DNA from: Moraxellaceae bacterium
Lineage (GTDB): Bacteria > Pseudomonadota > Gammaproteobacteria > Pseudomonadales > Moraxellaceae
Direction of reading: 5' to 3'
DNA length: 40,521 bases
Assembly (NCBI GenBank): GCA_025363155.1
Contig: JANYEL010000158.1
Coordinates: 1-40,521, forward strand
Part shown: one piece after another, positions 7,713-15,956 of the stretch
Layout of the letters: the number at the start of each line of letters is the position of its first letter
Numbering within the stretch: the first letter of the stretch is position 1
Program-made: the position numbers and the translations under genes
Notes under the pieces: model-generated
What the model was told of the DNA's origin: nothing
The model's input: the letters and a program-made list of their open reading frames with translations, nothing else
Databases searched by the model: none

Positions 7713-8966
7713 ATGACTCATATTCTCGTGATCGGCGCCGGTATTACTGGTGTCACAACTGCCTATTCCTTATCCCAATTGGGTTATCAAGTCACTGTTT
7801 TAGATCGTCATCTCTATCCTGCGATGGAAACATCATTTGCCAATGGCGGACAGCTTTCTGCCAGTAACGCAGAAGTGTGGAATAGCGAAGCAACCATTTT
7901 GAAAGGCTTAAAATGGATGTTTAAGAACGATGCACCGCTCTTAATGAACCCCTCTCCCTCTATCCATAAATACTCATGGATGTTTGAGTTTGTGACGAAT
8001 ATTCGCAATTATCGTGATAACACCATTGATACCACCAAACTGGCGATTGAGGCGCGTAAACATCTTTACGCGATGGCAGAAAAAGAAAATATTGAATTCG
8101 ATCTTGAGCGCCGTGGCATTCTGCATTTCTATCATGATGCTGCGTCATTTGCGGTTGCTGATAAAACCAACCAACTGTTAGTTGAAGGCGGACTTGAGCG
8201 TTTTGCTGTCACGCCAGAAGAAATGAAAGCGCTTGAGCCAACGCTGCAAGGTCATTATTACGGGGGTTACTTTACGCCGTCAGATGCAACGGGCGACATT
8301 CATAAATTCACCCGTGGTCTTGCCAAAGCCTGTGAAAAATACGGTGTACGTTTCATTCAGGGCGTGGATGTTCAATCCATCAAGACTGACAAAAAAGGCA
8401 TGAAGATTCAGTATAAAGCGATTGATACGACTGATCCGTCCAAAGGACATAGCGACGATACTGCAGAAATTAGTGGTGATGCGCTGGTCGTCTGTGCCGG
8501 CGTTGGCAGCTATCACATCGCCAATTTACTCGGCGATCGCGTCAACATTTACCCAGTCAAAGGTTACTCGATCACTGTTCATCTCGATGATGAAGAGAGT
8601 GTTAATGGCGCACCTTGGGTGAGTTTGCTCGACGAAAGTGCGAAAATTGTGACCAGTCGTTTAGGCGCGAATCGTTTCCGCGTTGCGGGAACTGCTGAAT
8701 TTAATGGCTACAACCGCGATATTCGTGCGGATCGCATCGAGCCATTAGTGGCTTGGACACGTCGTAATTTCAACATCAACACTTCACGTGTTGTGCCGTG
8801 GGCAGGTTTGCGTCCGATGATGCCTGACATGATGCCGCGCGTTGGTAAAGGTCGCGCACCGCATGTATTCTATAACACGGGTCATGGTCATTTAGGTTGG
8901 ACGTTGTCAGCGGCAACAGCAGCGATTACGGCTCAGAATATTTTTGAAACGTATCCAGTGGAATAA
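7713..8966 (+). CDS. DadA-type FAD-dependent D-amino-acid/glycine dehydrogenase
   Basis: A 417-residue FAD oxidoreductase of the DAO/DadA fold. The N-terminal Rossmann motif is VIGAGITGVTTAYSL (residues 5-19) with the ribose-binding acidic residue in TVLDRH. The SFANGGQLSASNAEVW segment is characteristic of DadA, and the C-terminal NTGHGHLGWTLSAATA completes the FAD site. DadA enzymes deaminate D-amino acids to 2-oxo acids and pass electrons to the respiratory chain at the inner membrane. The tandem glycine riboswitch directly upstream implies that glycine, giving glyoxylate, is the physiological substrate; this is inference. There is no alr/dadX neighbour, unlike the alanine-catabolic dadAX operon. 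The ATG at 7713 has a weak TTAGGT ribosome site, compatible with riboswitch control. Confidence 0.88.
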   Translation: MTHILVIGAGITGVTTAYSLSQLGYQVTVLDRHLYPAMETSFANGGQLSASNAEVWNSEATILKGLKWMFKNDAPLLMNPSPSIHKYSWMFEFVTNIRNYRDNTIDTTKLAIEARKHLYAMAEKENIEFDLERRGILHFYHDAASFAVADKTNQLLVEGGLERFAVTPEEMKALEPTLQGHYYGGYFTPSDATGDIHKFTRGLAKACEKYGVRFIQGVDVQSIKTDKKGMKIQYKAIDTTDPSKGHSDDTAEISGDALVVCAGVGSYHIANLLGDRVNIYPVKGYSITVHLDDEESVNGAPWVSLLDESAKIVTSRLGANRFRVAGTAEFNGYNRDIRADRIEPLVAWTRRNFNINTSRVVPWAGLRPMMPDMMPRVGKGRAPHVFYNTGHGHLGWTLSAATAAITAQNIFETYPVE

Positions 8967-9012
8967 ACCCTTCGGGTGATTTTCAAAAATCGCTGTAAAT
9001 AAAAATCCCGCC

Positions 9013-9120
9013 AGAGTGAACTGCACCCCAAAAGTTGGACACCCTCCAACTGATTAAGGTGCAGTTTTTTATGAGTAAGCACTCATTGAAACAACCACTT
9101 TTTCAACTTCAACGACTGAT
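9013..9120 (+). mobile_element. IS150-type insertion-sequence end, decayed relic
   Basis: AACTGCACCCCAAAAGTTGG, then ACACC, CTCCAACT, a short spacer and AGGTGCAGTTTTTTATG are hallmarks of the left end of IS150-group IS3 elements. After the ATG at 9071 the reading is MSKHSLKQ, where the usual OrfA start resembles MSKHSFET; loss of one T in TCATTTGAAAC explains the shift, and the frame stops at about 9148. The rest of the element is gone. The nested inverted repeat (AACTGCACC...GGTGCAGTT enclosing AGTTGG...CCAACT) ends in six Ts, so the relic can also act as a terminator for the DadA-type gene 50 bp upstream. Confidence 0.65.
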
Positions 9121-9125
9121 GTGCC

Positions 9126-10694
9126 TCAATATTGCGGATAATGCGTAATCTTACGTATCGCACGATATAGCGGCTGTAAACTTGGATAAATCTGACTATA
9201 CACTTGCTTATAGAGCTGATCATAGAGCTCGACATGCTCGGCTTGCGGATGAAAGACTTTGCCTTGATGGCTCATGGCTTTCACAGCGGCAGCATGATTA
9301 CGATAATAACCCGCGCCCACCGCAGCATTGATCGCAGCGCCTAAACCCGAAGTTTCGAAGGTATGTGGTCGCTCAGCAGTGATTCCAAAAATATTGGCAG
9401 TGATCTGCATAATTTCATCACTTTGCGAGCCGCCGCCAGCCACTTTCAAACGAGTGATCGGTTGACCATTCCGTTTCTCAAGTGTGGTTCTGCCCTGACG
9501 CAGAGCGTAGCAAATACCTTCAATAATCGCGCGGTACATATGCGCACGCGTATGCACATCACCGAAACCAATGATCGATCCTTTCGCTTCGGGCCCAGGA
9601 AACTTCACGCCTGGTGTCCAGAAAGGTTGCAACATCAAACCCATCGCACCCGGTGGCGATTGACGGAGTAAGTCCTCAAACAATAATTCTGGCTCAATGC
9701 CTTGCGCTTCTGCTGCCATCACTTCTTGAGCCGCAAATTCACGTTTAAACCAATTCACCATCCAATAACCACGGAAAACCATAAACTCTGAGTTATAAGC
9801 ATGTGGTACTGCTGCTGGATAGGCAGGCATAAACGGGAGAGGCTCAACATATTTTGAATTGCCCGTATTCAGCGTTGCCGTTGTTCCGTAGCTTAGACAG
9901 CCGACATCTGGCGTAATCGCACCAGCCGCCAACACTTCACACGCCTTGTCCGCGCCAGCCGCATAGAGAACCAAGCCTTCTGGAATACCCGTTTCGCGCG
10001 CTGCATGTTTACTAATGGTACCTAATGGCTCGCCCGCTTGTACCAGTGGTGGTAATTGATGAGGCTTAACTGTCAATGCTCGCCATTTTAAATCGAGCGC
10101 AGATGCCCATTTTTGGTTTTTATAATCGAAAGGAATATAGCCAATTTGCGAAGCAACAGCATCATTGAGTTTATCCGTCAGTTTGAGAGTGAGATAGGCA
10201 GACAGCTGCACAAAATGCTTAGTCTTCGCCCAAACATCTGCATGATCAGCCGCCAACCAATTACACTCAGCTTTCGACTGAAACTGGCGCATGATGGGTT
10301 CTTGACCTGCAACTTTGATCCCTGTTTTCAGCCAAAGCGGTAATTCTGGATAATGATCCGTACGCCGTGAATCCAACCAAATCGTTGCTGGGCGCAGTGG
10401 TTGTAAATCCTTATCGAGACACAACATGGTGGCACGCTGACAAGCGAGAGACACAGCAACCACGCGGTGTTTCAGTTCAGGATGAACGTTCCATAAACTG
10501 TGACAGGCAACAATCACATTTTCCCAGAAATAACTCGCATGCTGCTCCGCCCAATTCGGATGCTCAGAAAAGTACGGCTCAATATGCTGTTGGGATTTGG
10601 CAACCAGTTGACCCTCTAAATCAAACAACATCGCGCGAACGCTTTGTGTGCCTTGATCAATAGCCAAAAATAAATCTTGTGATGACATCGTCAT
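9126..10694 (-). CDS. FGGY-family carbohydrate/polyol kinase
   Basis: A 522-residue sugar/polyol kinase with the ASKHA fold. The N-terminal phosphate-binding segment is AIDQGTQSVRAMLF (11-24), the catalytic aspartate is predicted as D249 in GADKACE, and the C-terminal ATP-binding segment is VAGGGSQSDEIMQ. It is a distinct FGGY member, not canonical GlpK: the usual GlpK signature around WTQSLFD is not seen. It is the last gene of an operon with a GlpD-type dehydrogenase (76 bp upstream) and an alkyl-DHAP-synthase-like flavoprotein. That context suggests it phosphorylates glycerol or a 1-O-alkylglycerol to a 3-phosphate for the dehydrogenase. Other polyols remain possible. Confidence 0.88.
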   Translation of the reverse strand: MTMSSQDLFLAIDQGTQSVRAMLFDLEGQLVAKSQQHIEPYFSEHPNWAEQHASYFWENVIVACHSLWNVHPELKHRVVAVSLACQRATMLCLDKDLQPLRPATIWLDSRRTDHYPELPLWLKTGIKVAGQEPIMRQFQSKAECNWLAADHADVWAKTKHFVQLSAYLTLKLTDKLNDAVASQIGYIPFDYKNQKWASALDLKWRALTVKPHQLPPLVQAGEPLGTISKHAARETGIPEGLVLYAAGADKACEVLAAGAITPDVGCLSYGTTATLNTGNSKYVEPLPFMPAYPAAVPHAYNSEFMVFRGYWMVNWFKREFAAQEVMAAEAQGIEPELLFEDLLRQSPPGAMGLMLQPFWTPGVKFPGPEAKGSIIGFGDVHTRAHMYRAIIEGICYALRQGRTTLEKRNGQPITRLKVAGGGSQSDEIMQITANIFGITAERPHTFETSGLGAAINAAVGAGYYRNHAAAVKAMSHQGKVFHPQAEHVELYDQLYKQVYSQIYPSLQPLYRAIRKITHYPQY

Positions 10695-10770
10695 GATCCT
10701 GTTTAATTCATTCCGAGCATCCCTGCTCTATTAATCAATTTGGATGATTCAAAAAAACCGAGTCAAAAAA

Positions 10771-12261
10771 TCATGCTGGCACTGAATATGAGCTAGCGAT
10801 AATCTGCTGATAACGCGCCAACTCCTGTAGCCAACGCGACTCATCCCACGCTAAATATTGCACGCATAATGCTTTAATGGTGTCCAAAATTTCAGCCCCA
10901 CCATTTGGCATCATATTGCCAGCACGGATACGACGCAGCATCAAATCATCCAAATGCTGAACCATCTCGTTTTGTAAAATCCATTCCACTTGAGTTTTCA
11001 ACTGAGCGTTATTCGGCACCGCCACCAACGGCGAACTCAAATCACAAGGATCTTCAACGTGATGATTGAAGCAACGTAATTTACGATTATTTTGTGCATC
11101 TTTGAGCTGTTTATCATTGATGATACACAGCGCATGCAGTACATCCAATGCGATCAATCTGAAGGTGGTGAGTTTGCCTCCAGACACCGTTACAACGCCA
11201 TTACTGCCTGTCCACACCAAATGATCACGGCGTTCTTTTGACGGATCATTACCCGTACCAGAACCTATAATCGGACGAACACCCGCCATGGTTGAAATAA
11301 TATCTGCACGGGTAAGTGACACGGTCGGCAACTGTTTATTCGCCACTTTCAGCAAATAATCAACTTCTTGTGATGTACAGAACGGCTCGGTATTGACTGA
11401 TTCACGATGATCTAAATCGGTCGTCCCAATGCTGATCTGACCTTTCCATGGGTAGATAAATACTGGACGATTATCGTCTGGATGCATCACCGTCAGGCAA
11501 TCATGAATCGGCATTTTTGCTGCAGAAATAAAAATATGACTGCCGCGTTGTGGACGAACTTTAGCACCCGTCGCGGAGAGAATATCTGCCCACGCGCCTG
11601 TCGCATTGACCACTTGCTTAGCCTTAAATTCAACCGTTTCACCCGTCACAGTATCTTTGACTGAAAGGTTAAATCCTTCTGACGTTGGATTAACTGCACT
11701 GACTTGGCTGTAGTTATTAGCCGTTCCACCTTCTAGCACAGCCTCATGTAGCACGCGCAAGACTAAACGCGCATCATCCACCAGCGCATCGGTATAACGC
11801 ATTCCACCTTTTAAGCCTTCGGCGTTTAAGATCGGATATTGCTGCAACAACTTATCACGCGAAAGCCAATTGTGATCTGATACTCCAGCCAGTTTGTCAT
11901 ACATAGTCAAAACGGCGGTCATCGCGATACGACCCGGAAAACTGCCTTGGCGAATCGGGAAAATATATGGAAAACGAACCACCATATGTGGCAATTCAAC
12001 CAATAAGCGTTCGCGTTCATGCAAAGAGTGCTTCGTCAGCCCCACATCACCTTGTGCGAGATAACGCAAACCACCATGCACCATTTTTGATGAACGGCTG
12101 GATGTGCCCCACGCAAAGTCTTGTTGTTCGAGCAGTAATGTTTTTTGGCCTAAGCGCGCCGCTTCAAGCAAAATGCCCGCACCCGTGATGCCACCACCAA
12201 TCACCACTAAATCCCAATCGGTTTTACTCAGTTCACTCAACGCTTGCCGATGACCCAGCAT
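10771..12261 (-). CDS. glpD: Glycerol-3-phosphate dehydrogenase (FAD), GlpD-type
   Basis: A 496-residue FAD enzyme. The Rossmann motif VIGGGITGAGI sits at 20-30, followed by the GlpD signature GTSSRSSKMVHGGLRYL (52-68) and the later segments ISIGTTDLDHR and MAGVRPIIGSGTG; the C-terminal domain of about 110 residues matches the aerobic GlpD family. It oxidises sn-glycerol-3-phosphate to dihydroxyacetone phosphate at the inner membrane, reducing quinone. It lies between the FGGY kinase and the AGPS-like flavoprotein on one transcript (gaps 76 and 96 bp). No glpF, glpK or glpR is nearby, so the substrate may be an alkylated glycerol phosphate rather than free G3P; this part is inference. Confidence 0.87.
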   Translation of the reverse strand: MLGHRQALSELSKTDWDLVVIGGGITGAGILLEAARLGQKTLLLEQQDFAWGTSSRSSKMVHGGLRYLAQGDVGLTKHSLHERERLLVELPHMVVRFPYIFPIRQGSFPGRIAMTAVLTMYDKLAGVSDHNWLSRDKLLQQYPILNAEGLKGGMRYTDALVDDARLVLRVLHEAVLEGGTANNYSQVSAVNPTSEGFNLSVKDTVTGETVEFKAKQVVNATGAWADILSATGAKVRPQRGSHIFISAAKMPIHDCLTVMHPDDNRPVFIYPWKGQISIGTTDLDHRESVNTEPFCTSQEVDYLLKVANKQLPTVSLTRADIISTMAGVRPIIGSGTGNDPSKERRDHLVWTGSNGVVTVSGGKLTTFRLIALDVLHALCIINDKQLKDAQNNRKLRCFNHHVEDPCDLSSPLVAVPNNAQLKTQVEWILQNEMVQHLDDLMLRRIRAGNMMPNGGAEILDTIKALCVQYLAWDESRWLQELARYQQIIASSYSVPA

Positions 12262-12357
12262 AGTTCACACTCATTTAGAAAATATTGATATTAATAACAA
12301 TCAAAAAGTGAGCTGATCAATCGAAACGCTCACTTTGATTATAATTCAGACAACAGC

Positions 12358-13959
12358 TTAAGCTTCGAGGATCAAACAACCCGGATTGAGCTGCTTATTC
12401 GGATCGAAATGCTTGATCATCGTGTCGATCAAAGCAATGCCTTCCGCTCCCTTCTCCACATGAAGCCACTGCGCATGATCGCGTCCGATGCCATGTTGAT
12501 GGCTCGCTGTGCCGCCCATCCTGGCAATAGAATCGCCTGCGGCTTGCTTGTATTTTTTCCAGCGCTCAAGGATTTCAGGATAGTGATCTGAGTTCTTAAA
12601 AATATAGGTCGTATAAATGCTACAGCCTTGGCCATACATGTGCGACAGATGCGTAAATACTTGTACAGGATGCTCATCGCTCGCATCACGAATCGCTTGT
12701 TCCATCTCATTCATACACGCCGTGACTTTATCCCAATTGATACACGTCTCAAAGGTATCTACCGAATAGCCATGTTCCCATAAACCATTACGGAAGTATG
12801 GCGAACGGAAGCGCGAATGCTCCCAGATACCGCCCATGAAACTACTGGCAATGTAGGTACCGCCCGCAGCATTGATGGCGCGTTTTGCTTCGGCAAGGGC
12901 AAATTTGGCTTGACGATTGCTGCCCGTCACACCAAAGGTAAACATACAACGTTCACCATTACGGCATTTTTTAAGCTTTAACAAACCATCATAGGCTTTA
13001 AACAGCGGATGATTACCACCCAATGACAGATGAGATTCCGTTTCAGCGGCATTCGATAAGCGCATCAGCGATAACTGCACTTTGTTTTGTGCAAGTTCGC
13101 GAACCATCTTGATACCCGCTTCCCAATTCGGCGCAAAGCCAACGTGGAAAGACTCATGCTCAGGCAATGCCGTTACGCGTACCTTTACTTCGGTAATCGC
13201 ACCCATGCGACCCTCACTACCCAATACTACTTCGCGTAGATCAGGGCCTGCGGATGAGGCTGGAATATCTTTAATTTCAAGCGTGCCGCGTGGCGTTTCC
13301 ATTTTGCAGCCAGCAAACATTTGCTCGATGCGACCATAGCGCAACGATTGCTGCCCTGACGAACGACTCGCAACCCAACCACCAACCGTCGCCAACTCCC
13401 AAGATTGTGGGAAATGACCGAGTACATAACCATGCTTTTTCAATTGTTTTTCAAGCGCTGGGCCAGGTGTTCCTGCACCAAAAGTTGCGATTTGGCTTTC
13501 ACGATTCAGGTCGAGCAGTTTATTCATTTTTTCTAAAGACAAGGTCAATACAGGCTTATCTGATGCTTGCACATTGATATGCCCAGCCACTGACGTACCG
13601 CCACCATAAATGATAACGATGAACCCATTGTTGTATGCCCATAAAAGGACTTCACGTACTTCATCGCCATTTTTTGGCAACGCAACGCCATCAGGGAAAT
13701 AACCAAAATCACCCGAATGCTTCGCAATCCAATCTGGAAAGCTTTCACCACGCGCATGACGCACACGCACCTCTAGATCTTGCGAAACGAGTGGATGGAC
13801 AGGCAATCGCGACTTTGGAACTTTGGCTTTGACTTCCGCCAGACTCGCGTCGACAAGAATGGGGCCTTTACCACCCAGCTTCTCTCCTAAAAACTCAAGT
13901 CCTTTCGATTTGAGCGGAAAATCTGTTGCATCATCACCCCAGCCATTCCAACGACGCAT
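12358..13959 (-). CDS. Alkyldihydroxyacetonephosphate synthase-like FAD-linked oxidase
   Basis: A 533-residue vanillyl-alcohol-oxidase-type flavoprotein. The PCMH FAD-binding domain (about 85-265) contains YGGGTSVAG, LGHFPQSWELATVGGWVASRSSGQQS and YGRIEQMF, which strongly resemble alkyl-DHAP synthase (AGPS), the ether-lipid enzyme exchanging the acyl chain of acyl-DHAP for a fatty alcohol. A C-terminal FAD-linked oxidase domain ends with LNPGCLI. The active-site region of AGPS has three histidines; here it reads SHQHGIG (H487-Q488-H489). It is the first gene of the operon with the GlpD-type enzyme and FGGY kinase. I infer a role in making or, more likely given the partners, breaking ether bonds of alkyl-DHAP. 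A plain 2-hydroxyacid or glycolate-type dehydrogenase is the alternative. Confidence 0.8.
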   Translation of the reverse strand: MRRWNGWGDDATDFPLKSKGLEFLGEKLGGKGPILVDASLAEVKAKVPKSRLPVHPLVSQDLEVRVRHARGESFPDWIAKHSGDFGYFPDGVALPKNGDEVREVLLWAYNNGFIVIIYGGGTSVAGHINVQASDKPVLTLSLEKMNKLLDLNRESQIATFGAGTPGPALEKQLKKHGYVLGHFPQSWELATVGGWVASRSSGQQSLRYGRIEQMFAGCKMETPRGTLEIKDIPASSAGPDLREVVLGSEGRMGAITEVKVRVTALPEHESFHVGFAPNWEAGIKMVRELAQNKVQLSLMRLSNAAETESHLSLGGNHPLFKAYDGLLKLKKCRNGERCMFTFGVTGSNRQAKFALAEAKRAINAAGGTYIASSFMGGIWEHSRFRSPYFRNGLWEHGYSVDTFETCINWDKVTACMNEMEQAIRDASDEHPVQVFTHLSHMYGQGCSIYTTYIFKNSDHYPEILERWKKYKQAAGDSIARMGGTASHQHGIGRDHAQWLHVEKGAEGIALIDTMIKHFDPNKQLNPGCLILEA

Positions 13960-14337
13960 GATTTAAACCTCTTGATCTTTATAGAATTAATAAAATGATT
14001 GGCTTTATTCCCTTAAACCAAAGCATCGCCACTTGCGAAAAATCTTAATTTTCAGCTAAATTTTGTGACCGTGCATGTCAACAAAAAGGTGGCTGACACA
14101 TCACAGATTTGAATTTGCGCGCAATATCATGCCAAAGTTATGCAAATCAAAATTGACTCTAGATGACCATGTTTTTAACATTTCGCGCCAAGAGTTGTCG
14201 TGATTAGCATAATGCCTAATATCGACTCGGTTGTATGAAGATTGCTAACACGATAAAGAGAAAATGCTACACCCATGCGCTAAGACGAATCGACATCAAT
14301 TGCCCATTGAAAATCAAAATCAGATGACCAATCAGGC
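13960..14337. other. Intergenic region upstream of the AGPS-like operon
   Basis: 378 bp between the starts-side of the AGPS-like operon and the stop of the diiron protein gene. It holds no credible gene and should contain the operon promoter on the minus strand. TTGCGCGCAA, a 10-bp perfect palindrome, is at 14115-14124, and TGTCA/TGACA arms flank about 14078-14098. I could not settle on one -35/-10 pair. Confidence 0.45.
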
Positions 14338-15198
14338 TTATGAAGACGTCAGAATATCCGACTTCATATGACTGCATGACATAGAAAATTGATGGTTCCA
14401 GAACTCATTCCACAAGTCGCAATATTCTAGGCATGTTTTTTTTAATAATTCATAATCTTCTGGAGTACAGGCTTGTGTTAACGCTTGCCAAAGGTCATTT
14501 TCATGATCGTCATCAGCCGCATCCGTTGCGCCATCCGAAGTCACCCCATGAACATGGTAGTAGCCATGCTCAACATTGATACCTACTGCTTTCGTCGCCT
14601 CTCTTAACGGCGGACTAAAGACAATAACCTGTAATTCAGCCACCGCTAACAGGGCAACGACATCGGTATAACTCGAGTAAGAACTCTCCAGAAAACCTCT
14701 CACTAAGGCGGAATAATGAGTCGGTACATAGTTTTGGCGCTCTTGCTGTGACACCCCCAAATCATTTAACACATCTTCAAACAACGGGTAATGTGCATAC
14801 GCTGGATTGCCTTGATAGTATCCATCACGATCATGGCCTGGCTGAAAACCAAATTCGTCCAATACATTTAATGTGAAAAGGAAGCGGGCAGGAATTTTAG
14901 AACTTGGGCGCAATCGAGGCTCTAATTGTCGTGTTTGGAATTGAGCCATCAATAGTGCATCGGTAAATATCTGAACGATCGCATGACGATATTCTAAGTG
15001 TATTTTTTTGATGGCTTCGAAATGAAAGGTACCCTTGTTCAGCATATCAATGATCGGATTTGTGATCAGAGTATGTTGCTTAATTTGACAGCGCAACGAT
15101 GTCACAAAATCATGATTAGACACCCAAACATCTGGCTCAACACTCTCTTTCAACGCGTTGATTGCACGTTCTCTTGGAGAATCTAACTTCGTACTCAT
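14338..15198 (-). CDS. Haem-oxygenase-like diiron protein ('iron-containing redox enzyme')
   Basis: A 286-residue, mostly helical protein resembling the haem-oxygenase-like diiron oxidase superfamily that includes UndA and the PqqC-like fold. The motif NVLDEFGFQPGHDRDGYYQGNPAYAHYPLFEDVL (111-144) matches the family pattern NxxxE...H, giving E115 and H136 as candidate iron ligands, with E188 in AVAELQ and H217 plus nearby acidic residues in HVHGVTSDGATD as the others. Members use Fe2 and O2 to cleave C-C or oxidise C-N bonds of fatty or amino acids. The substrate is unknown. The gene diverges from a TetR regulator 179 bp away with two palindromes between them, so it is probably that regulator's target. 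The ribosome site is weak (GATGG). Confidence 0.7.
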   Translation of the reverse strand: MSTKLDSPRERAINALKESVEPDVWVSNHDFVTSLRCQIKQHTLITNPIIDMLNKGTFHFEAIKKIHLEYRHAIVQIFTDALLMAQFQTRQLEPRLRPSSKIPARFLFTLNVLDEFGFQPGHDRDGYYQGNPAYAHYPLFEDVLNDLGVSQQERQNYVPTHYSALVRGFLESSYSSYTDVVALLAVAELQVIVFSPPLREATKAVGINVEHGYYHVHGVTSDGATDAADDDHENDLWQALTQACTPEDYELLKKTCLEYCDLWNEFWNHQFSMSCSHMKSDILTSS

Positions 15199-15260
15199 GA
15201 TCCATCATCTCAAAATTATAAATTATATGAATTTAATAATATTATCTTCAGATACATCCT

Positions 15261-15280
15261 AGTATCAGATACTTAGTCAA
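15261..15280 (-). promoter_or_regulatory. Operator-like palindrome in the predicted promoter of the diiron gene
   Basis: AGTATCAGATACT (15261-15273) is a perfect 13-bp palindrome. On the minus strand it lies immediately downstream of TTGACT (15275-15280), a good -35 for the diiron gene, so it occupies the promoter spacer. The matching -10 is weak (TGTATC). The AGATAC half is repeated at 15250-15255. Confidence 0.45.
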
Positions 15281-15308
15281 CTTTACATTGGTACTACATC
15301 CAAAACCA

Positions 15309-15320
15309 CAGACTAGTCTG
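15309..15320. promoter_or_regulatory. Operator-like palindrome between the diiron gene and tetR
   Basis: CAGACTAGTCTG is a perfect 12-bp palindrome about 58 bp before the TetR start codon and 22 bp before a possible -10 (TATAGT, 15342-15347) of that gene. AGAC...GTCT arms are common in TetR-family operators, and autoregulation is the usual arrangement. Confidence 0.45.
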
Positions 15321-15377
15321 CACTATGTCCACTTGTGTTACTATAGTCAATTGGTTTGCATAATTTAGGCAAAGAAA

Positions 15378-15956
15378 ATGAATATCGGCATAAAATCCAA
15401 GCAGGAGGACATCTTAGACACAGCGACGAGTTTGTTTTCTGAATTCGGATATCATGCGGTAGGCATTGATAGAATTATTGCTGAATCTAAGGTTGCCAAA
15501 ATGACGCTTTACAAGCACTTCCCTTCCAAAGATTTTCTCATTGAAAGCGTATTAGTTCGCCGTGATTTTATGCTGCGCGAAAGCATTATCGATAATCTCA
15601 ATAAAGAAACGACGCCCCTACTAAAATTGAAATCAATTTTTGATTGGTACGCGAGATGGTTTCAGAGTGAAGATTTTCACGGTTGTATGTTCATTAAAGC
15701 GACTGAAGAGTTCTCTGACATCACCTCGAACATCCGCAAGTTTTCCCAAGATCACAAAGTCTGGATCACAGACCTGATGGAATCTTTACTTAAAGAAGTC
15801 GGCGTAAAAAACGCTGATGCAATGGCAGCACATTTGATTGTGATTTTGGATGGTTTAACGGTACAAGCGAATATGTTTACGACCGACCGTGTCGAACAAA
15901 TCAATTACGCTTGGAAATACGTTGAATATGTCGCAGTCAGCGCACCATCTATGTAA
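15378..15956 (+). CDS. TetR-family transcriptional regulator
   Basis: A 192-residue regulator. The N-terminal TetR DNA-binding domain runs from ILDTATSLFSEFGYHAVGIDRIIAESKVAKMTLYKHFPSKDFLIE (about 12-56), with the recognition helix in KVAKMTLYKHF. The C-terminal half is the ligand-binding domain with the FHGCMFIKATEEF segment common in the YcdC/AcrR-like group that often senses aldehydes or electrophiles. It is divergent from the diiron protein gene, and the shared intergenic region contains two palindromes, so it probably represses that gene and itself. GGCAAAG precedes the ATG at 15378. The effector is unknown. Confidence 0.92.
   Translation: MNIGIKSKQEDILDTATSLFSEFGYHAVGIDRIIAESKVAKMTLYKHFPSKDFLIESVLVRRDFMLRESIIDNLNKETTPLLKLKSIFDWYARWFQSEDFHGCMFIKATEEFSDITSNIRKFSQDHKVWITDLMESLLKEVGVKNADAMAAHLIVILDGLTVQANMFTTDRVEQINYAWKYVEYVAVSAPSM

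Noticed and set aside
9126-12261. Canonical glycerol-use operon (glpK-glpD)
   Set aside because: The kinase lacks GlpK-specific features, and glpF and glpR are absent while an AGPS-like gene leads the operon; kept only as an alternative.
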